A stretch of 64,000 nt of DNA from Paulownia fortunei (Eukaryota; Streptophyta; Magnoliopsida; Lamiales; Paulowniaceae): contig CM033106.1 in the NCBI GenBank assembly GCA_019321725.1, forward strand, positions 17,582,551 to 17,646,550, written 5' to 3'. Both the position numbers and the translations under genes were made by a program. Shown piece after piece: positions 11,855 to 23,039 of the stretch. How positions within the stretch are numbered: position 1 is the first letter of the stretch; each line of letters begins with the position of its first letter. The notes beneath the pieces were generated by a model, which was given only the letters and a program-made list of their open reading frames with translations, searched no databases and was not told the DNA's origin.

Positions 11855-12065
11855 TGATCCTACACAACAAAAATTTTAAAAATTTAAAACAACACATCCA
11901 AAACCCTTTCGCGATTGATAAAATTATACGTTCTAATACCTTGTGTCAGAAAATTTTAGAAACTTGCATTCTAATACCTTGTGTCAAATTTTTTTAGAAA
12001 TTTTACTTGAATTGTTGTCCAGCTGATGTAGGGATTGAAACAATTCAAATTGTTATCCCACCACT
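11855..12065 (-). mobile_element. Weak copia LTR-end remnant
   Basis: Two blocks resemble, in the same order, the reverse complement of the LTR end at 48940-49163: an ACAACAAAAATTTTAAAAAT block near 11860-11885 and a GATGTAGGGATTGAAACAAT block near 12024-12045. The latter motif recurs in related form in every copia LTR of this window (about 33047, 45705, 46250, 48955, 52727 and 53287). No PBS or coding sequence is left on either side. Confidence 0.35.
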
Positions 12066-13300
12066 AATAAATCTCTATGTTCTTTCAATTCAAACCCTTT
12101 TTATTGAAATTGATTCGTTTCTAAAATCCCAATTGTTATTCCTTTAATAGCATTCATACCTTAAAACTTAACTCTATGCTAGTTGTTTTTCAGTTCGATC
12201 GTTCTAAAGTAAAATGACTTTTTTTTGAACAAACACATACAAAATTATATGAATAGGTGTTTGATTTTAATTTTTAATTCAACCCTTAAAAAAAGAAACT
12301 AAAAATCAATCGGGTGGAAGATTAAATGACCGAATTGAAAACGAATATGGATGGACAGATTTGGGTGTTTTGAGAGAAGGAAAACAGATTTTTCTTATCT
12401 GCTGCAAAACCAATTGAAAAGCACACCAAGAAACCAATTGCAGGTCACGTTTTGAAGGTGTTAAAAGGAAGAGGAAAACTGTTTGTTTGTTTGTTTTTTT
12501 TTAAGAAAAACAAAAGCAACCTGCCGACATTTTTTGAATGAAAGGGTGAAAACACTTTTCTCATCACAAATTTTCTGCTGCCTTTCTTTCTTTGAAAAAA
12601 AAGAAAATGTGTGTTGTTCAGGAGGAAATTGTTCTCTAAAACTAACTGTGCAAATTGATCAGCCTCAGTTTTCTAAGAAAAAACGAAACCAATTACTCCT
12701 AGATTTCTGTTGTAAATTTCCAAAAAACGTGAAGTTGGCAGTAGTAATTTACAGTCCTATTCACCTCAAAACCCTGTCATTGGAGGATGATGTGGATTAC
12801 TTAGTTACTGAGGTGTGTCAACTACGCCTCACCATGTGTCCACTGATTCATTGCTCCTGAAGTTATGTTCCCTATTTGCAGTACAAACAGATAATTATGA
12901 GAGCCCAATATTATTTTAGGGAAGTCCCTTCGATACATAAGTCAATAAATATTCAAGGGAATAATAAGTAATAATTCAAAGTAGGAAATTAGAGTGTGTA
13001 CCTTGTAAGTATGGAGAAAGGGACAATTTATATCTGTTCATTTTAGAACATGGATCTCATGAATCTTTGATATAATATAAGCCTCATGGGCCTGGTTGCC
13101 TTATCTGGTAAATGTTTGATGTCTTTGGGCTACTTGGACCTCTTATGTGACTTGAGCCTTCAACTAGTCTCGGAATCATAATTAATTATCTATTAAGCAA
13201 AAGTAATAAATAAAATTAAATAAAATTTTCATATCCATCATACAATCCTCCAACTGTTGAGCACAAGTAACTGGCTGAAAGTTAGAGTCCTCTCTTAAAG
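12066..13300. other. Intergenic stretch, no gene recognised
   Basis: Mostly AT-rich sequence with long A and T runs. A 125-codon plus-strand ORF at 12483-12860 has low-complexity composition (Lys, Phe, Cys rich) and no domain I recognise; I treat it as chance. The part from about 12870 to 13260 may be an LTR of the Tat-like element that follows, since it precedes that element's leader, but I could not place termini. Confidence 0.4.
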
Positions 13301-13960
13301 CAGGAGTGTGTTCTTTGTATATTTAAGAAGGAGAGAAGCCCTTTGCCTCACTTCAACATGGGAGCTTCTCAGACTTTATATTCTAAGTCAGGAATTCCAA
13401 AGGCACGTATTCTCTCTCAAAGTTTTAGTTTTGAACTTCTTTCCTTTTTTTCTTCTATTTATTTAAAAGTCATGTTCGGGAGAATAGGTCCAAATTTGCG
13501 TCCGATTAGAAGTAACATAGACAGGGGTATGTTAGGTAGGGAACACATGGAGTTTAATCATGACGGGGATGAGGAAGCATCACACGATCGAGGCAGGGTG
13601 CCTCGAGCGTGCCCAGCCAAGGCTCGACTGCCTTGGATGGGGCCTTCCTATCAAGTTGAAGTGCGAGTCACCTCGATCATGCCTAGTTGAGTCACCCTCG
13701 CCTCGATTGGGCCTTCCTTCTCTGACCAAGGTGAGGGCACTTCAATTATACCCCCGGTCGAGGCATCAGTGCCTCGACCAGCTCTTTGTTTCGACCGAGG
13801 CCTTGCTTTGGTCGGTTTGCTTTGACCTGACCAAAATTTCCACACTTTGTCAGAGTTTTTTGAGCCTTGATGGGGTCCTTTTCAGGCTCTGGGAGTAGTT
13901 TCTCTTGGTGCATGGGTTTTATGGGTCGTGTTTTCTTCAGTGCGATTCAGCCTGCCTCTT
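13300..13960 (+). other. Leader-like region with GCCTCGA hairpins
   Basis: A less AT-rich region upstream of the Tat-like ORF. It contains several copies of GCCTCGA or its complement. Two form perfect hairpins: 13588-13606 (8-bp arms, 3-base loop) and 13756-13779 (10-bp arms, 4-base loop). Overlapping short ORFs on both strands (13343-13690, 13560-13898, 13651-13845) reflect the base composition and show no domain. Confidence 0.4.
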
Positions 13961-15622
13961 TTTGCTTTCTGCCTTTTTTAGTAAATAACTTAGGCAAAAG
14001 ATTAATTTCTACATATCTCCTAATTTAAGAGATGTACTTCTGGGATCAGCCGAGTGTCCGTTTGATTCGTTAAAGTATGAGGAGTTCAAAGGTCAAAATG
14101 GTATTATAGGTTTATCTAAGGACCGTGGTAGTGATGAGGGTCCTAACGAAGATGGATAGGACGAGTTTGGTCTCGATGATACATCTGAGTCAGGAGGATC
14201 CCTCTACTTGTGGTTTAGCGGCCGGGAGCTGTAGAGTGGTGAAGCCTAACTCTTTAGATAGTGTGGTGTCAAGAGGCAATCTGATCTCACTTTAGTGGAG
14301 ATTAGATTTACCATTTTGTTTTAAGTTCCTTGCTCCTTCTTCTGGGTAGAGGCTTAGGGAGCCTCCTAAAGGGTGTTTTACTATTTATACGTCTAGTTTT
14401 ACTTGTGGATTCTCGCTTTCTCCTCCTCCTCTCTTAGTATAGATTATGCGTGCCTATGACCTTTGTGTGGGTTAGTTTACTCCTAACTCTTACACTTACT
14501 TTGAGGGGTTTCGACATCGTCTAGGGGAATTAGGCCTTCTGTGACCTTGAGAAGTTTCCTTTCTCTTTTCATTATGAGGAGAGTGATAGGGGAGTCTTTC
14601 TATCACTTCTTTCCCCAACATGGGTGTAGGTTCTTATAGGGAGTTACTTCTTCCTGAGGTCCTTGGAAGGAGATGTTCTTTGATGTTATAAACAATGGTT
14701 GGCGGTTTCCCCACGAGTGGAATAACTCTTTTTCTACCTTTTTTATTCTTCGAAGCTTGTGCAATGATTATACAGAGCGCTGTATGGCTATGGGACTATT
14801 TGATCAGCTTTTTTATGTTAGACGTTTGTTTTCTGCGTGTATCTGAGTCTTTCATATTACTTAGCATATCTTGGTTATTTATATTTATCTTTAATGCATT
14901 ACTTTCTTTTCTCCAGGTAGAGAGTTAGATGTTGCAGCCATCAGATCACACAAGATGAAGACCTGAGAGGCCAGGGATGGCTCAAGCAGACCTCCATCTA
15001 GGAGGAGCAGGTATGAGTGGCACTCCTTTCCCAAATGCATTGGAGGTAAGCCCAGGTCTTCTTCTCATCCAGCTGAGTGGGTCAGCAACAACTATTCGTC
15101 GAGGCTCCCTCTCGCCCCTACTATAAACAAGAGATTGAGAAGAGACATAGATGACTTCCTGCCCAGGGAGAGTTCTGGATCCAGCATATTCTCTCCTGGC
15201 ATCAATCATCAAGAGGGGATCCAATTACAATGGGACACCTCTGATATGCCATTTGGCTGGAGCAGGACCAGGAACATCATTTGTGAGGATGATCTCCGTA
15301 GGCTCAGTCAGCTGCATTTCTCTAGCATGGATGCTCTATTGGTGGGAGAGCTAGCTAGGGCAAGCAATTTTGCTTAGCTTTTGCCTTTACTTAGTATATG
15401 CTTCATTTTTTACACTTTTTGCTAAGCTTTGACCATATACACAGTAGTTGGTCACCACATTGCTAGCCTGGAGGAGGCGATAGAGCATTCTGAGGTTGCA
15501 GTGAAGAAGAGCGTAGAGGAGGTTGCTTGCCATGAGAGGAAGATGGCCGAGAGATTCATATAATATCAGGATGGGCTGTGTTTGCTTGCCAGCAAGGATG
15601 AGGCTGCTATTGAGGCCTTTGA

Positions 15623-16804
15623 TAGGGGTGATCATAAAAATTCAAAAACTGCCTGTAACAACTGCAATAAACTATTTTAACTAAATTACTACATAAACCG
15701 CAATTTAAAAATTTAATTAAAACCGCACTGTCTTATATAGTTTGGTGGCATTTGGAGTTTGAATAAACTGAACTGCACCGCCTATATGTATATTAAATTT
15801 ATTAATAATGAATACTAGTTTTAGTTTTAACAATTAACTTGTTGTAATATTTATTTAAATTTCATAAAATTAACTCTTTATGTGGTGTTGGGTAGGAATT
15901 TGAGGCCAAAGGTCTCAAGTTCGAATCCCCTGCACTACTCGGTCTTTATCCATGGCACCGAACTTGCCTAGTGTGGCTTATCCTTTTGTGTGATTTGCGG
16001 GCTATTGCATGAAAGCGGGGTTTACTCAGTGCACACTTTCGGGTAGTGGTTGCGGGTTCCTCATCATTAAAAAAAAATATCATAAAGTTTCTTTATTTTT
16101 CATTTATCTCAAATTGTGATGCAAGGAGCATGCATGTTTAATTTCAATATTAAAAAGTTTAGCATTTTCTTTTTCGTTTAGAAGTACCGATTTATTTATT
16201 TTTTTGAAGATTTTTTTCTACTTACTTTGTCTTTGTTTACTTTTCCTTTATTGTTTTATGGCATATGAATGAGTCAATTTTTCTTTACAAGAATTAGAAG
16301 ATGAAGAAAATAAGTATTTTTTTTGTGTACATACTCAAAATTATTTATGTTAATGATATTTATATATTCAAATAATTTTTTTCTATTTGCATTTTGAAAT
16401 ATTGAAAATTTTTGTTTTATTTTCTCTACCATACCAATTATAGTTTATATAATATAAATGAAACTAAACGAGTAAGTAGAATATATAAAATGAATTAAAA
16501 TTTATGCACAACGATGTATCTATTTGTTAGTATTAAAAAAAATTGCTATTATTTTCAAGATGAAGACTATACTGTTATTTTCATGCTAAAGTGATTTTTT
16601 CTATTAATATCTTAACTTTTTTTAGCATAATCATTTCACTTTATTGGTAAAAAATGGTCAAACCATCTACAACTGCCCAAACCGCACTTTTCATTTTTCT
16701 TAACAAAACCACAATTTAAAATTAATTTTTAGCAAAAAAATGCACAGGGCAATTCGATTTAAAATTAGTGAAAAAAATTACAAAATGCATCGTGATCACT
16801 CCTA
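15623..16804. mobile_element. Non-autonomous hAT-type DNA transposon (1182 bp)
   Basis: The left end is TAGGGGTGATCA and the right end TGATCACTCCTA, a 12-bp terminal inverted repeat with one mismatch. The flanks are GCCTTTGA (15615-15622) and ACCTTTGA (16805-16812), an 8-bp target duplication with one mismatch. TIRs of this form and 8-bp duplications are the hallmark of the hAT superfamily. Subterminal regions repeat AACCGCA-type motifs (near 15700 and 16680). No transposase is encoded. It cuts a retroelement ORF and carries a SINE, so it was once mobile with or before that SINE. Confidence 0.8.
15872..16079 (+). mobile_element. tRNA-derived SINE inside the hAT element
   Basis: About 208 bp. 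Near the 5' end, AAGTTCGAATCCCC at 15918-15931 is a good pol III box B. The body around 15965-16060 (GCCTAGTGTGG, TTTGCGGGCTATTGCA, GGGTAGTGGTTGCGGG) is the kind seen in plant tRNA-derived SINEs. It ends in an A run at 16069-16077. The flanks TCATAAAATT (15862-15871) and TCATAAAGTT (16080-16089) make a target duplication with one mismatch. Box A is eroded. Confidence 0.75.
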
Positions 16805-17048
16805 ACCTTTGATGAGGTTGTACTAGAGTATGTTGCCATAATATATATGCCGGACTATACGTGATTGTCGATGTATCATGAGGGAGTCCGATTGCTTCCT
16901 TGAGGAGGATGTGATGTTGCTCGATCCTGAAGTATCAGATGATGAAGGAGTTGCAGCTCTACAGGACATCCCAAAGGCTCTAGCTACGATTGAGGACCCT
17001 CATGGCGAGCTGATAGGAGACAGAGCCCCCCAGGATGATGCTGCTTAA

Positions 17049-17349
17049 AGCCTCTAACTTTTCTTTCTTCCCCCATATGTTTAGGGGCTTTGCTTTAGAT
17101 TTTCTAGACATTTGTTAATGATTTCATTTACTTCTTGCACATGAGATGTTTTTATTTACCTAAGTATGGAATGCACATTTACTTCTACTACCACTATTTT
17201 CTGCTATATGATATGAATAGTTAAGACTTTCTGTCCCTTGTATTTTATCTCGCTATTCGTATGTGTTATAATTTCTATGAGATAATGTCGCCTTCGAAGG
17301 CATTATGCTAACTTGAGATAATGTTACATCTCTGTAGACAACCTTGGTG
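17049..17349. other. Non-coding part of the Tat-like element
   Basis: Follows the TAA of the degenerate ORF and leads into the minisatellite. T-rich with a CCTTCGAAGG palindrome near 17291. No ORF or RNA gene is visible. Confidence 0.4.
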
Positions 17350-17592
17350 AGGTGCCCAGGTTGGCATTGAGCTAATGCTTAGGGGACTATATGCCTGGGA
17401 TGGTGTAGATGTATTGCTTATTGGTCTGTGTGCCTAAGATAGCACAAAGCCATTACTTACGGGTTTGTATGCCTGGGATGGCATAGGGCCATCTCTTTTA
17501 GGACTGTCACGTGCCCGAGATGTGTGCAGAGCCATTACTTATGAGACTATCAGGTGCTAGAATGTGCGCAGAGCCATCGCTTACGTGTCTAT
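17350..17592. repeat. Diverged minisatellite, about six units of 40-46 bp
   Basis: The units share a TGCC(T/C)GGGATGG-like core followed by GCCATTACTTA. Successive cores lie at about 17352, 17390, 17431, 17470, 17512 and 17552. Tandem repeats in the untranslated part of Ogre/Tat elements are well known, which fits the ORF to the left. The stretch between here and 17885 is AT-rich with no gene. Confidence 0.65.
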
Positions 17593-17885
17593 GTGTATTA
17601 TTGCCTTATTGTTGGTTCATCAGTTTCTTAGTCTGAGCATACCAAGTTTCTCATATGCGCAATTTAAACATTTGATGTATTGAAGTAGCAATGTATGGAG
17701 CAATAGACTTAGCTAAATAATTTCATAATTAATGCAAAATATAAATCTTCCACAAATAGGGAGTCCTAAGAAAAATAAACATAAACACTAAAAGTAAATT
17801 GTTTGGATAACACACAGGCTAGAAATTGCCTAAACAGCTCCAAGGCTATGGAATCAGTAAAGGACTTAAATAAGATTTCACGAGA

Positions 17886-18111
17886 ATCAAGTGGCGGAAA
17901 GGGGCGCATGTGTCTTTAGGGCTCGCTACTAACACCTGGACCATTTGCTTTCTTCTGTGTGGTAACATAACACTGCCTGGCAGCACATATATCTCCTTCC
18001 ACTTGCCCCACTCCATTGGCCATTGGAAATTTGTCCTTCATGTGTATAGTGGAAGCAATCGCTCTGAATTGGTTCATGCTGGGTCTTCCCAATATCATAT
18101 TGCATACTAAA
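17886..18111 (-). pseudogene. Gypsy protease fragment (Tat-like) on minus strand
   Basis: The minus strand from 18111 encodes MILGRPSMNQF, then a T-I-H-M-K-x-K-F-P segment and an A-R-Q-C-Y segment. This order is typical of the end of the Ty3/gypsy protease domain and the linker to RT in Tat-type elements. It is open for about 60 codons (17916-18098) but has no active-site part and no RT. The right side is cut exactly by the LTR start at 18112, so the Athila-like element probably inserted here. Confidence 0.6.
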
Positions 18112-19875
18112 TGATAGGCTCATAAAGTGTGACATTATCGACACCTCCATGAGAATAATTGCACATGCTTTTGCCTTATAATGGATACAATTGTGACTTA
18201 TTTTGTATATATATATGTGTAGAGACTAAGAATGAAGAATGAAGTGAAAATATGGTGAAAAAGACTAAAATTGGAGAAAAATGATCTCACATTGCAACAC
18301 CAAGAAAGTGGCGTTGCGGTGCCAGCATGAAAATTCAGACAGTGAAGTTGAAGTTTGGTCGTGTCGTGACACCCCCAAAGTGGCAATGCTGTGCCAGAAG
18401 GATAAAACCTCACATTATGACACCCCTGGGGTCAAGCCGTGATGCGAGGGTTGGAAAATTGGTAGTGAACAATCATTCTTGAAGCATCGCGACACCACCA
18501 GGCCATGGCGTGGCACCTGAGGAATAGAGCATTTGGGGTCGTAGTGCCTAATCTTCGCACGCAGCATGAGTGGTCTAGAGTTGAAAAAGAATATCTATGG
18601 ATTTTGAGGGACAACTGGCAATATAAGGCATATCATGGAATGTTTATTGTTACACACCACTACACCCTCACACACCATGTGACACTCTATTAGATACACT
18701 ATACACACATAATTACATCAAACAAAATGAGAGACACACATATTCTTATATATAATTTCTTGAACAACACATATCATTCATTATATACACACTTTATACC
18801 TAAATTCTCACACACATTTCCTCTCCACCCATAACACATATTTCTCCATATTTCTTCACACATTACACCAAGAACACACACACCTATTACCGAGGAGGTT
18901 GGGATTTGAAGATAAGAAGAGGAGGAGCTTCATTAGGCATTGAAGATTTTGAAGAAAAAGTGAATAATCACTTTGTGGTTGTAATTTTCTTCTTTAATTT
19001 CTTCTTTTATTTTGCTTAATTTCGAGAAATTTGTAAGAATCATGATATTAGGAAACACTTGGTGTTTGCTTAATTTTAATATGACTAAACTACTTTTATC
19101 ATGGCTTTGAAAGCCATCTTAATGGAGTTATAAGTTGATGTTTATATTGTGATTGGAATGTTGTTTTTATTGTAATGAGCATATATTATGTGTTTAATGC
19201 TTTTTAAGGCTTGACTAATTTCAAGTTGATTTTAATTATTGTAATTAAGACCAAAAGGTGAGGTTGTAACAATGGGAGAGGTAGTATATACCACAAACGA
19301 ACCCCTATAAAGATATAGGCATAAGTATGTGCGGTAGTTGTTTTAATAGCCAATCCTCACACTACTCACTTGACCAATGTGATTCATGCATTACATGCTA
19401 CTTATATGCTAATTTGTATTAACATTTACATATCATCTTATGTAGCATTCTTAATCGTTAGACCTCTAATGCTATCACATGATATTAGTGGTTGAGATCT
19501 TATAACCTAATTAAAAAATTCAATATTTAGATAAGAGAAAGAATAGATTGATCAATCTATTATATATTCATAGGTTATATGTTATAATTTTAGAAGTAAT
19601 TAAAGGTATTACTAGTAAGCTAATATGTTTCGATTCAACTAGATCAAGGTGTTTTAAAATTATACATCCATAAACTAATAATACTTAGGATATTAAACAT
19701 GATGTAATTTGATTTAAGTGTCATATTTCAAGGTCCATATATGCATATGATTTTAGAAATAAAAACTAGATAATTGTTTCTCAGAATCGGATGTCAATTG
19801 ATTTAAAGATCGAATCAACGGTTAAGAAATTATGGTAAATTTATTATCCAATTGTACAAAAATTAAAATAGGTTG
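18112..19875 (+). mobile_element. 5' LTR, left part, of Athila-like element
   Basis: Starts TGATAGGCTCATAAAGTGTG right after the protease fragment. The first 1.2 kb match, inverted, the LTR fragment 28693-29838. It is interrupted near 19875 by a second LTR-like insertion and resumes at 22382. The LTR would be about 2.2 kb without the insertion. Purine and GC-rich ORF shadows within it (18432-18614 and others) have no domain. Confidence 0.65.
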
Positions 19876-22381
19876 TAAATAAAGGAATAAATGCTGAGAA
19901 ACACCAGATTAGAGTTGTGTAAGTTGTGTATAATATCAGATTCAAACTACCATTTGCCACCTCAAGCTTTGCCACCTCATGCTTTCTTATTAAGCATAAG
20001 CTAACATCTCAAGCTAACACCTCAAACCCTTCATCTTTAAGCCACTACCAGACCCTCATTTCAGATATTAACAGCTTTCAAAAACACATCTTAAGGTCTC
20101 TAAGTGCTCCAAATTGATTCCAAGTTGAAATAAAAGCAAGAAAAGCAAAGGAGAAGTGATTACCATCAAGTTTAACCTCAAAATCTGCATAGGTAACACT
20201 TATCTATGATTTTGCCTTTGGTTTTCAGATTATTCTGAATGGGTTTATTGTTTATTAAGCTTTTAATATCTCTTATAAATTGTTAGGAATTTTTTATTTA
20301 GACTTTGGTGTACAAAGAAAGGGTTTTTGATGACAAACACTTAATAGAAAATACTTGTGGCAGAAACTGTCACCTTACTATTTTCTTGTGTTTTAGGCTT
20401 CAAACGTATATGGTAGGCTGAATAAAACCTATAATTATTACCATTTACATGTCCATATATGAGTTAAGAGTATTGGAATGAATTTGGATCGGTTAGAAAT
20501 TGAAATAGGGCATGATACTGGAGAAGCACTTAAACTGCTAAAGTAGCAAAATCAGTTTTGGTGTGCTGTGAAAGAGACTAAATTAGGGGAGCTAAATCCA
20601 TGTGTTTTGGTAAGAATATGACTTGGTTGTCTCTTTTTATATGTTATATAACTGTGCTAAAAATTCGAGAGTGATTGAATATACTTAAGGGTGCCAAAAC
20701 CATTGATGTCATGAAGTACGCAAAACTATCATAGTAGGAAAAATCTATTTCAGTATGCTATGAATGGAGCTGTACTTGGGAAGTTATATCCATTCATTTT
20801 AGCCATTATATGATATGTTTACATTAATTTTTATGTTATTTAGGTGTGATAAAAATTAGGGAGTGAATGATTATGTCTAAGGGTGTCAAAATCATCATGC
20901 AAATTAATATGGCAGCAAGAAATTGTGAAGTTGTGAATCTGTCCCATTTGGTTCATTAATATGTTCCAGCATAGATGTGGGGCATTTGATCCCTAACATT
21001 TAGAGAGATGTTATAATATTTATAATACATCAATTAAGTGAGGTTAGTATTCATTTAAGATGTGGAACAAAGGTTCATAAAAGGTTGTATTTGGTTATAG
21101 TTTCTAAGTGGTAAGGTTGTTTAATTAAATTGAGATTCAAGAACTTTATACTACATTAGGTATAATAAACTTGTTAATTGAGGATGGTGATTGATATCTT
21201 ATATTTTTACAGATTGTTTCACATCTAGGATTGGAGAAACCTAGAAGTAACACACAACCGATCAAAGGTAAGTGAAAATCCATTTGCAATTACAATGCAT
21301 GGGCATAGTATTTCTTGCCTTATCTATATCAAATGTGATCTTTGTATCTTGATGAGTTTATTATGAGTGTTATAAATATCTTATAGTGCATAAGTTGCTT
21401 GGATGATGGAACATGGGATCCGTTGTGTATTATATGCATGATATTATTTTTAGAAATAAAATATTTTAGTTGGCCACTACTAGTGTACCGAGGCCTGTGT
21501 GGCTTATTTATATGATATTTTGGGAAGCCACGAGTATTACTTCTTAGAGGATCATAAGGGTGGACAGTGGGTGTGCCTCTGGTGGTCACAAGAGGGTGGA
21601 CCACTTGACTGTGCCCTTATCGACGCGGCTGGTGGGAAGACTTCTGGAGGATCACAAGGGAAGACAAGGGGTGGATCTCTGGTAATCCCAAGAGATGGCC
21701 CCCGGACTGTGTCGATCTGTTTTTAGCCATGTGATTATTGATATTATTGAGAGCTCTATCCGGTACATAGTAGGTGGGCCAAGGGCCCAATGATGGAAAA
21801 TAACTTTGAATGAACTATTTTTGATGCATGAGTTTACATTTTTGTCATGATCTCATAGAAATGCATTGCATATGTATTAGATTATCCATTCACCATGCAT
21901 GATTTTCACTTACTCAACATCAGCTTACGTAGTTCATGCATTGTAGGTAAGCATAGTGATACCTGTATTGTGTTGTGGGCATATTCTAATTTTTACAATC
22001 ATTATTATTGTGTAAATTATTGTCTATATATAAAAGGTTACAAGATGCAAAATGTCCTTACTTCTTCCAAAAGTATAGGCTATTATTTTGATTTTTGAGT
22101 CTATTGTATTATAACTTTGGGATGTCATGTCGTATATAACTCTTGAAATTTTATAGTAAATAAGTTTGAGAATAGCATGACTGTGATGGGTGTTGTGTGT
22201 TTTTTTATATAAATGGTTATTTTTCTATATATAGGGTTATATGTAAGAAAATACTTTTATTATTTTTCAAAATGCTATAATTAACAAAAAAATTATATAT
22301 ACACACATGTACACATATGTGCTACCTTATCAAAATTATTGTTATATCAATATCTATATTTCGTGTTTGGGGGGTGTTACA
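19876..22381 (+). mobile_element. LTR-like insertion (about 2.5 kb), possible solo LTR
   Basis: The right end is GGGGGGTGTTACA at 22381, a terminus common in chromovirus-type gypsy LTRs (reverse TGTAACACCCC). The body has the loose, promoter-like composition of such LTRs and no coding ORF of known type. The left border near 19875-19890 is not certain: no TG start with a duplicate of GTTAT (22382-22386) was found. ORFs at 19926, 21499 and 21895 are short and unsupported. Confidence 0.4.
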
Positions 22382-22852
22382 GTTATATGTGCAGAAATTG
22401 AAATCTAGTGGAATTCACAAAGCTTAAGGCACTTTTAGTAAGATGGCCGCAACTAGAGATGGCGTTGGTAGCCCACTAGGGGTAGTTTGGTCCAACTCGA
22501 GAGAGAGAGAGCATCAATTACATTAGGAAGAACCGCTATCACACAACCTATATCATTCTAAATGATAATTGAGCTAGGTTTAGAACCACATAGGATGGCT
22601 AACGAATGCCTCACTCTCTTTAGTATTAAATTTAATCCATCAATCTCCTTTAGTTTAAGTTGCTTTTGTTAAATTTGGTAGTTGGTCATATTAATTCAAT
22701 CACCATTATAATCGTTTGGTTAAATATAGCATAAGTAATCTATATTTGGTACTTACACATATACTCCCTGGGGATACAATACTCTACTCACTCTTTATTA
22801 ATTGTTGACACCATGTACTTGCAGTTTTGTTACCACCGTTTTGAAGTCACCA
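22382..22852 (+). mobile_element. 5' LTR, right part, of Athila-like element
   Basis: Contains the TCCCTGGGGATACAATACTC block and the ACCATGTACTTGCAG block common near the 3' end of Athila LTRs, and ends about six bases before the PBS. A short (GA)n run lies at 22499-22512. Confidence 0.65.
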
Positions 22853-22858
22853 AGTTTT

Positions 22859-22876
22859 TGGCGCCGTTGCTGAGGA
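22859..22876 (+). promoter_or_regulatory. Primer binding site (Athila type)
   Basis: TGGCGCCGTTGCTGAGGA just after the LTR, matching the tRNA-primer site of Athila elements except in the last bases. It sets the plus strand for the whole element. Confidence 0.85.
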
Positions 22877-23039
22877 GTATGTCTTGTGTAATGTCGAAGT
22901 TGATTGTCTAATTATAGTTTGACTATTTTATTTGCTTTATTTTTGATTCATTGCTTTTGTTTTTGTTTTCTTTGTTTTATTCTCCTTATTTAAGCTACTT
23001 TGAGAGTTCTTTTTTTTCATTATAGGTGTTATTGGTGCA

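Larger units (their letters stand above)
13961..17048 (+). pseudogene. Degenerate Tat/Ogre-like retroelement ORF, split by hAT element
   Basis: Plus-strand frames pieced between stops give, near 14370-14700, a pattern like the plant 'putative gypsy-type transposon' N-terminal domain (a Y-T-S-S-F-T-C-G-F segment, an M-R-A-Y-x-L-C-V-G segment, then a G-W-R-F-P-H-E-W segment). A Ser/Arg-rich linker follows (14950-15377), then a charged helical stretch with V-K-K-S-V-E-E-V-A at 15450-15622. The ORF is interrupted by the element at 15623-16804 and resumes with an acidic tail ending in TAA at 17048. Several stops and frameshifts mean it is not functional. The family assignment is from pattern memory; a profile search is needed to confirm it. 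Confidence 0.45.

Noticed and set aside
12483..12860. 125-codon plus-strand ORF
   Set aside because: Composition is low-complexity (Lys, Phe, Cys), no start context, splice pattern, domain or neighbour supports a gene.
15908..15931. Possible tRNA gene
   Set aside because: A box B is present, but box A and cloverleaf arms are not; the A-tail and target duplication make it a SINE.
17350..17592. CRISPR-like array of short repeats
   Set aside because: Units are contiguous and diverged with no unique spacers, and this is plant nuclear DNA; it is a minisatellite.
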